NCBI GenBank assembly: GCA_945859605.1
Contig: OX243811.1
Coordinates: forward strand, 52,380,898-52,444,897
Reading direction: 5' to 3'
DNA length: 64,000 nucleotides
Origin: Lumbricus rubellus
Taxonomy: Eukaryota; Annelida; Clitellata; Crassiclitellata; Lumbricidae
How positions within the stretch are numbered: the first letter of the stretch is position 1; each line of letters begins with the position of its first letter. Shown here piece by piece: positions 50,666 through 59,600 of this stretch. Below the pieces are notes generated by a model that did not search any database, was not told where the DNA came from, and saw only the letters and a program-made list of their open reading frames with translations. A program made the position numbers and the translations under genes.

Positions 50666-53600
50666 CAGACAGACAGAGACAGACAGCCAGAGAGATAGTG
50701 AGAGAGATGGGGGGAGAGAGAGGGAGACAGACAGAGAGAGACAGAGAGAGACACACAGACAGACAGAGAGAGCATTGCTAGGGTCTGTCGCTTTTTCACC
50801 TAGTTTGTCTAGAGTCTAGAGTCTAGACTGCTCTTTCCTTCCGGATGTTATAATTATATGCACGCTTTTAAAATTTCTATTCCAACAGATGGTTCATTTT
50901 ATAGGGGCCTTGGTTATATCATTAAAACCAAAAATCTTAGCGCCATATCTTCTAGTCTATTAATTAACACACACACACACACATACACACACACACACAC
51001 ACACATCTAGACACACATGCACATATACAAACACACTCTCTATTTCTATTTGTATCGTGAGGCGCGGTGGTGCAGTGGGGGAGTCGTTGCCTTGGAACCT
51101 AAAGGTTCGAGGTTTGAATCCACCCTCAAGCCACCGCGTAGGAAACTTGGGAAAGTCTTTCACTCGCAGTTGCTCAGCGCTTCGGCGTGAAACTCCGATG
51201 CAGTGTCCGCTCTGCATTCGGGAGCGCCTCTGCGTAGTGAGAGAGAGAGAGAGAGAGCTTGAAGAAGAGCTATAACAAGTGCACATACAAACAAGCGTAT
51301 CTCTCTTTCACTCTCTCCCTGTTTGTCACTCTCTCAGTTCGTTTTTACTCAGCCAAAGTCACGTGATTTCATTACTTGAGACGCGTCTCAGCAGTTGTCC
51401 TTGAGAAAGGCGCAATGTCCTCTGTCTGTCTCTCAGCGGAAGTAATATTGTTCTGCAGCTATTAAACGGAAATTAACCTGCAGGCAAAAAACTGACACTC
51501 GCCTGATGCAGCTCAGAAACTGGCATTATTATTGTTATTATTATTCACGAAAGCGACAAAGACTGTTCTTAATGAAGTTCAACAACCGTCTTGATGAGTG
51601 AGACAGAGAACTGCAGGAGAAGATGTCACCCGCCCATTGCTTGTTCCACCGCTTCACAATTCCGTATACGCATGCCTGCTTGTTAGTCAGGTGAGTTTAT
51701 GCCACACATGACACGGGGAGCTGATTTTAGATCACGGTATACTCAAAAAGTGCAGCATTGCATTACTGCATGCCTAAATGCCTACTTGCTCTATAGTCGG
51801 TGGCTCTATTCCATCTACTCGTCGCAGGAAATTTGACTCTACTGTTCATACTCAGTTATGGATTTAATTTGGCGTCCATTGGTAGCAGCTCCTGTGAGGC
51901 TGTGTTCATTCTGAGCAGAAATTAAAACGTGGCGCCGTTAGAACACAGCTGTGCAACCTATTATATCCAATATCATTATTCACCGCATACGAACTGCGTA
52001 TATGCATATTGCATAAATACCATGCAATTGTGTTGTTTCTGCAAAACCTCTCTCAGTCTGATCCAGCTCTTCCGCCGGTCTAGATACTGATAAGCCACTG
52101 CAGTGCTGTTCGTATGGGAGTGTTATTTGGAATCTATCTAGTCATGCAGCGCTATAAGAATGGCGTTTGTCTGGTAGTCGAATAGCCAACCAATGGAGAT
52201 TTTACGCTTCACAGGACTTTATTAAGGCGCATAAAATTAGATGATTAAAATGAAATGCTCACAGCCGTGGAAACCAATATATTCAGATATTTATCAGTTT
52301 TAATGGAAAGAAGGCAGACCATCTCTAAACAACTGCCAGACATTATGCTCAGATATTATTATTATAGGCCTGTAGCATACAACGCGCATTTAAAGGTTTG
52401 CAAATACACACTATAAATGTATGGGACACATACATACATACATGCATACATTCTTCATACACGTACATGCATGCATACCATACATACATACAAAATACAT
52501 ACATGCATAATCCACACATACATGCATACATACATACATACATACATACATACATACATACATACATACATACATACATACATACATACATACATACATA
52601 CATACATACATACATACATACATAGGCCTACAGGTACATGTATATATGTATACAAATTTACGCTCATGCATGCCATGCAATGTCATGGGTTCGTTTTCAC
52701 AGGCTTATAACACAATAATTTTATAAAGACGAGAGGTCTTCACACATTCCTTCTTGCACAACGTACATGCAACGTAGACCTAAAATGACTGCTATAGTAT
52801 ACATGTACATGTACATGTACATGTAGATCAGTGGTTCCCAACCCGTGGCCCGCGGGCCAAAAGTGGCCCGCCAGGGCTAAAAAAATGGCCCGCCAGGCCT
52901 CAAAAGCGGTCCTCATCTCTCGAAGAATGAACAAATTATATGAAAAAATTGACAATTTTGTCAGGATAGAACACAATTCTTTCATATTACAAATTATTTT
53001 ATTTTGAATTTTTGACATCTATAAATAACATCAAACATTCTATTTTAAATCAATTATAACATTTTTATATGCTTTTAGTTAAGTAAATTTTAGCATTGTG
53101 GCCCCCTAATGTCCTTTAACTAAGAAAAAGTGGCCCGCTTGTCCTCCCACTTAGAAAGAGTGGTCCTAAGGTCCAAAAAGGTTGGGAACCACTGATGTAG
53201 ATTATAGACAATAATATTTATGACTAAGAATGATATTTATCTCACACAGCACAAATTGGTACATTGCATGTCAGTCGCTTTTTCGCAAAGAAGTCAATAT
53301 CCATTATCCAATTTGACAACTATTTATTTTGATCCAGCTACGTCTGCTGGTCATATTAAATCAACCAAAGGGCTTTACATTCTTGGGATCGGCCGAGGTC
53401 GAGACCGTAATTCCTGGTTAAAAGTCTTCACTGCTGCAAAGTTAAGTCTTGATGCGTCAAATCATGTGACTTGCTATGTCTCTCATTTCACACTTTATTC
53501 CACCGAGACCCCGAGACCGCGTGTAGTTTTGCCGTCTGTAGACTTCTGATGTTGAAGGCATCGACATGACAGTTACATCTCCGTATAGTTTTTGAAAAGC

Positions 53601-56600
53601 TCTGCATCACGATCATTGGCGTTTCCACTTATCACGCATCCATGCAATCTGTTTCCTGCGTCAAGGAATCTGCTCATCTGTGTCGTTGGCGAATGTCGTC
53701 GTTGTGATGCATAAACGAAGTCACCAAAACTCAACCTCTCGCTTAATCCCACTTGCAAGTCTTTCGCTCAAAACTGAAGCCATTGCTTGATCACCGAGCC
53801 TATCTTGATTCATTCACTTCTCCCTGTATGCAACTCCGTCACCGTCGTCGTCATAGTCATCTTCACCGTCGTCGTCGTCGTCGTCATCATCGTCGCCATC
53901 ATCAACAACAACGACAACAGCAATAGCAATATCAACACCATCGTCATCATATCGCCGCTGCCATCAAAATTTTGGCGACTGTCTTTAATTTTCATGTGTG
54001 CATAATTCAGTGTCTGCTTGCGTATTGCTGTATCTTCACCGATTCTTTGCGGAATGTTTTCCCATGTCAGTTTAACTCTAAACATCTTTCAACGGTGTTC
54101 TTTTTTAATGTTTCTTCGTCGCCAAAACCTCTGTAGATGGGTAACTGTAGGAACACATTGTCGTGCCAAGGCAGTCGCAATGTTCCAACGACCAAATAGT
54201 TGCTATATTGTCCTGTAGATCATTTAGACTTGTCGCCTTCGTCTGCTTCTGCGCTGGGACTTCAGGTGCTGAAAGGGGCTTCGTCCTCGCGCTGGCAGAA
54301 AGTCCCCTTAATCAACAACAAGCAAATAAATACTGGACCAGGGACATGAATTATATAACGCAGATATTACCGTCAGTGGTGGCTTTCTAAGCTGTACGGC
54401 GAACATCATGGACACGACGACGAGATTAGATCAATGTTCAACTTGGGAAGCAAGGCAATAAAACTCGAGAGTAATTTGCCAAGGGAGGAACGCACAATTC
54501 TTTTGCCTTCTACCGCAGTACCACCACCAGCAGCCGACGATAAATATTTAATTGCGTGCGTCCGTGCGGCGGTGGTGGCTACGGCGGCTGCTATGGGGCA
54601 GCTGTGAACAGTCGGAAACTGTTAGCCTTTGCTAACTGGCTTATTCGTCATACGGTGGCTTCAATGCACGGCACTCCATTACCGGCGAATAACTTAATCG
54701 CCAGCGCTTCCCCACCGACCCCTTCCTCCTTCCCTTAGAGGCTTCGCGTCGTATCGCGTGACGACTCCGTCCGTTTCAAACTTTCCCCAAGCGACTCTCT
54801 CGTTTTTGACACACTGACCGACGACGACGAAGTTTACAACGCCTTCTTCCCACATTGCTGCAGCTGCTGCTGCATGATCTGCAGAGCTGCTGTTGTCAAA
54901 ACGAATGATCACGCGAGTGACGTCAGACTGACGTCGCAGCTGTTCTTTATGCGCTACGTACTTATGGCCACCTTGACGTCACATGGACGTCACGTATGGC
55001 GCCTAATTATATGTTGGTGACGTCAAAATGTAATGCTATACTGTTTTAAGATTATCTGCTCTGCTTGCTCGCAAAAAATATCACACTGGATTCATAATCA
55101 AATGGCAAACATTTCAAAGGTCTGCACACCCTCTGTAGGCCTATACGGTACATTTGTATTAGTTGGGGTACCCGGCGTTGCTGGGAAAATTTCGGTCCCT
55201 CACAACCAACCGTCTGGGGTGTGGTGGTCTTGGTGGCACTTTGTAAAGCTGGAATGTTTTAAGCCAATAGCTGCGAAACTGTGGGTGAGCATTTTTCTGG
55301 ACAAAAGTACTTTAATATATACATTTTCCTTTCTAGATTATAGATAAACCTTGCTAGCTATAGGATTTACCAAAGTGAACTTGCCGCGATGCAGTTGCGA
55401 TATAGGTATAGGTCTAATGGGAAAAGCTCTGAATGTTGTCAATCAGAAATAAACGAGAAGACATCTGAATGACGAACTCATTATGAGAAGATCAGCTAAT
55501 TGCCTTCCAACTAGAAAGCAAGTCATGAGTTGCATGGACTCCATCGATTGTCTTTCATTTACGCAACATAATTATTATTATAAGCGATCGTTTGGCTTCC
55601 AGTCCACTAACCATTATGCAGAAGTCCGTTCACATTCTGTAGAATTCCTTTGTTTCGATTCAGAATTGATCGATTTTTATGCAATGTTAGCTCATCAATT
55701 TTTTAACGCAACTGTATTGTGGTCGCCAAACATTTGAAATATGGTTTGGTCTATTGTGTTAAATTACCTCACATGTCAGTGGTTTCCTGGTTCCTCTCTG
55801 GGATTGCTATTATGATTATTTCGGCGCTGTGAACATTATTAGCCATTTTTAGAGGTCCACTATAATCAAGGGGATATTTGGGATTGATCTGGAACCGTAG
55901 ATCATTGCAGAGTGCAACTGGAATCATACGTATATCAATGATATCACCGCATAGTTATGGTGAGCTTGAGTTCAATTGTAGTCTCAAGTTTAGCAAAGGT
56001 CATCGTAAACTCAAATGGTTCAACATGAAAGCTTTCATGAGACAAATTCACAGTTCAGAAGGGACGAACAAATTTCAATTGTGCGTCATATACGGTCGAG
56101 TGTAAGCTATAGGCTACATGTGTGTAGGCCTACATAATGCATGCATTCTGTGTATATAGGCCTACATGTATAGGCTACACAGCGCATACAATGTGATGTT
56201 CAGAATACACTGCAGACGTAATAAAGTGACATGGGTTCTTTCTGGTCGTCGATCGTCAGTAAAATTGGTCCCCAGTTGGTCGTCTTCTCTGACTCAGTTC
56301 ATGCAGCGTATTCTTCTCAGTGTTGTAGACTTACTATTTCTTTCCGATGCAATCGATTGGCTGCATGCTACATGCTGCTCCGACGAAGTTGTATACCCAA
56401 AGCAGCTTGTTTTCTTCCATGATTTTCATATAATATTGGCCCTTAACAGACGATCTGCATGTGTATTTGCTGTTTAACGTCACTCTGTGTGGTAACAAAA
56501 ACCATTAGCGATGCCCTCCTCCTTTATCGAGGTTTGGGACTGGCACTGGCAGAGTGCAACCAGTGGCGGAGCTGCGTGAAATCTTCTTTATCGCTTTATA

Positions 56601-59600
56601 CCCACGCCAAAGCGCACCGCCCGTGGAAGTTGTAGCGCTACACAATTAACACTTAGTTTACAATCGTGAAATTAGATTAAAATAATATACATGTATAGAC
56701 TATGTAATCATGGATTTAAGAAAAATTATGTAGAAACCAATGCAAAAACTCTTATGATCAGTGGCTTATGTTTCAATGTCTATCATGCAAGGCATTTTAT
56801 TTTCATTTGCGACATAGGGACATAATTGCGTGATTATGTACATGCATGCCCACAGTCACATAGTCTATATGGCCTACATGTTACTTATAAACACAATTAT
56901 ACAGTATAGGCTACTAATTTATACCCTGCAATAAACTTAACTACTTGGTTTTCTCTTTATAGTCTATTTGTGTGGTTTTTAAGTAGACTATAGGCTATTG
57001 CTTTTTGCGTTTGAATTTCATTATGCAATGTAGGAACTACAGGCTACATGCGCCATATAAAGTTTATGATCAAACAAGGTTCACACAGAGCAGAGGATCT
57101 TATCTCTGTTAGACAAGCTAATCTAGCATGCTTAATACTCCTGACTCTGAAACTGACTATAATATGCTCTCATTTCAGTCCATTCCCCTTCAATTTTGCC
57201 GTGTCTTTTTCTTCCAACCTCTGCCTCCGTTTCTGTCTCTCTGCCTCTGCCTTTGTCTCTGTTTCTGTCTCCCTGCCTCTGCCTTTGTTTCTGTCTCTGT
57301 CTCCCTGCCTCTGCCTTTGTCTCTGTCTTTCTGCCTCTGCCTTTGTCTCTGTCTTTCTGCCTCTGCCTTTGTCTCTGTCTCTGTCTCCCTGCCTCTGCCT
57401 TTGTCTCTGTCTTTCTGCCTACTCTTCCTTCGATTCGTTTATAGTTTTTTGTCTGCTGTTGTATGCACAAACCCCATACAAACCACCATTACTATGCTGG
57501 AAATGGCTTCCATTATGTGTGTTCGTCTGAGGTAATTGACTGGTCACATGCAATCTGATCGTTTTCAGGTTTTTATCCAGCGGTGAATAATTAAGGTCGT
57601 TAACTTTCTGATCTGCCTTTGCTAATTTGAATCTATCTTTGTTGAAGCTGACGTGCCTTTTGCTTCCAGCAGTCGCTATATGTTACATAACAGTTGCATA
57701 AAAAGGGATCTGTGTCTGTACTCCAGTGTCCCTCTACATGCATGCCCTTATCTGTGTCTGTCTCTGTTTGCTTGCTTGCCTCTGCCTGTGTCTCACCCGT
57801 CAACCTCCCTTCACCATGCTTCCATAAATGTCGTTGTATCTGACTTTGTATCTACCTGTCTCTCTTTGTCTCTCCGTCTGTTTTGGTCTGTCTGTATTCG
57901 TTTGAGTGCATGTATACATAACCCTTTGTCTCTTGTTTTCACGTCTACGTCTATAATCTCGTATCATCTAATAGCTGCTCTAATGTACTGACGTTTACAA
58001 TACATATATTTATATTTACACAGTCATATTTCGATAAGTCTCTATGCATGCGTCGCTATGTCCAGTGCATTATAGTCTATTCATGTTGGCACACACATAT
58101 AAATATAATATATATTCCAATATATCGGTATGTATGCCTACAAGACTTAGTATCGACGTATAGCAAAAAATACCATGGCGTTGTTTATTTTCTGTGTAGT
58201 GATCGGTTGTCCGGATGTAACTGCCCCTCGCAACGCATGGTTAACGCGCAACGGTGACACTCTGCTCGTCATCTGTAACTACACGAGCGAACGTTGGTAC
58301 ATCGCATGCAGTGGTCGAGACTGGGTCAGCCCGCTGGCAAACTGCTCAGCAGGTACGTAGGCTACCACACCTCGGACACACGCTCCCTCCCACTAAAATC
58401 AGTGAAATTTTCAACTATTCAAAGTCGATTTAATTTTTGCTGTAGAAGCGTATGCCAGGTGCAAAGGGGTAGGCCGCAAACTAGTTACATGTATATAAAT
58501 AATTATTATGTCCTAGTTTTGCAATGATTAGCCTAGGCATTGTAAACGGCTCTATAGATACATCATAGCTTAATAGTTAAATGTGAAATTGGAAATGTTA
58601 CTTAAAGTTCATGACGGTTTAAGCTTAGTTTAAATGCATATAATTGATATTCAACGAAAGACTCAGGAGACCAAGACCAGACTTGTGAACTTCTGTTGTC
58701 GTCCGGCAAATATGTTATCTATCACCAATTATATCCTCTCTGCATGCATGTTGTCCATTCGAGAATGCGACGATAGCGTGTTTAATAAAGTCCTGTGGAG
58801 CTTCCACGAGCACGAAATGCCACCAGACATTCATTTCATTAATCAATCTTGGCAAACCTGCAACTCTATAGTCTGAAACATTTTTAGATTCAAAGATTCA
58901 GAGAGATTCGAGGGAAAGTTCATTCGGTTGTTTTTGAGAATTGCAGATAGTCAGCTATTTTGAGAAATATTTTGAGAATTGCAGATAGTCAGCTATTTTG
59001 AGAAATATTTTGAGAATTGAAAATAGTCAGCTATTTTGAGAAATATTTTGAAAATTGCAGATAGCTATTTTGAGAAATATTTTGAGAATTGCTGATAGTC
59101 AGCTATTTTGAGAAATATTTTGAGAATTGCAGATAGCTATTTTTAGAAATATTTTGAGAATTGCAGATAGTCAGTTACATTTAATTTTTGGTTGTTGGCC
59201 TAGTCTGATGATCAGCTATAGTCAGAGATAAATGGATTCTTGATTCTCTTGTACAGTAAGGACACAGTTGAATGACATCCCTCTGAAAATTCTATGATTC
59301 TAAAATAGTTTTCTGCTGCTGCTGCTAATACTGCATAGATCTAATGCAATAGGTTTGCAGCTTTGTCTGTAACAGTCGCAGATGCTTTTGCTGTTGATTA
59401 ACTGCTGCTTATTAAAATGTAATGAAGGGCGCGCTTATAGAATGCGCAATTACTGCATTCATGAATGCCACCAGCTGCAGTCGCGAGACAAAAATCACTA
59501 AGAAATATTTTGTGCCTGACATCAGAAATGAGACCAACTCAGATGAGATTCACTGGGCGTGTGCATGGACGCGCCGCAGAGACAAAATGATCAGAGACGG

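Noticed and set aside
54739..54995. Acceptor-like pyrimidine tract followed by an open frame
   Set aside because: Reading in phase 1, as the gene requires, hits TGA after a few codons; no domain recognised.
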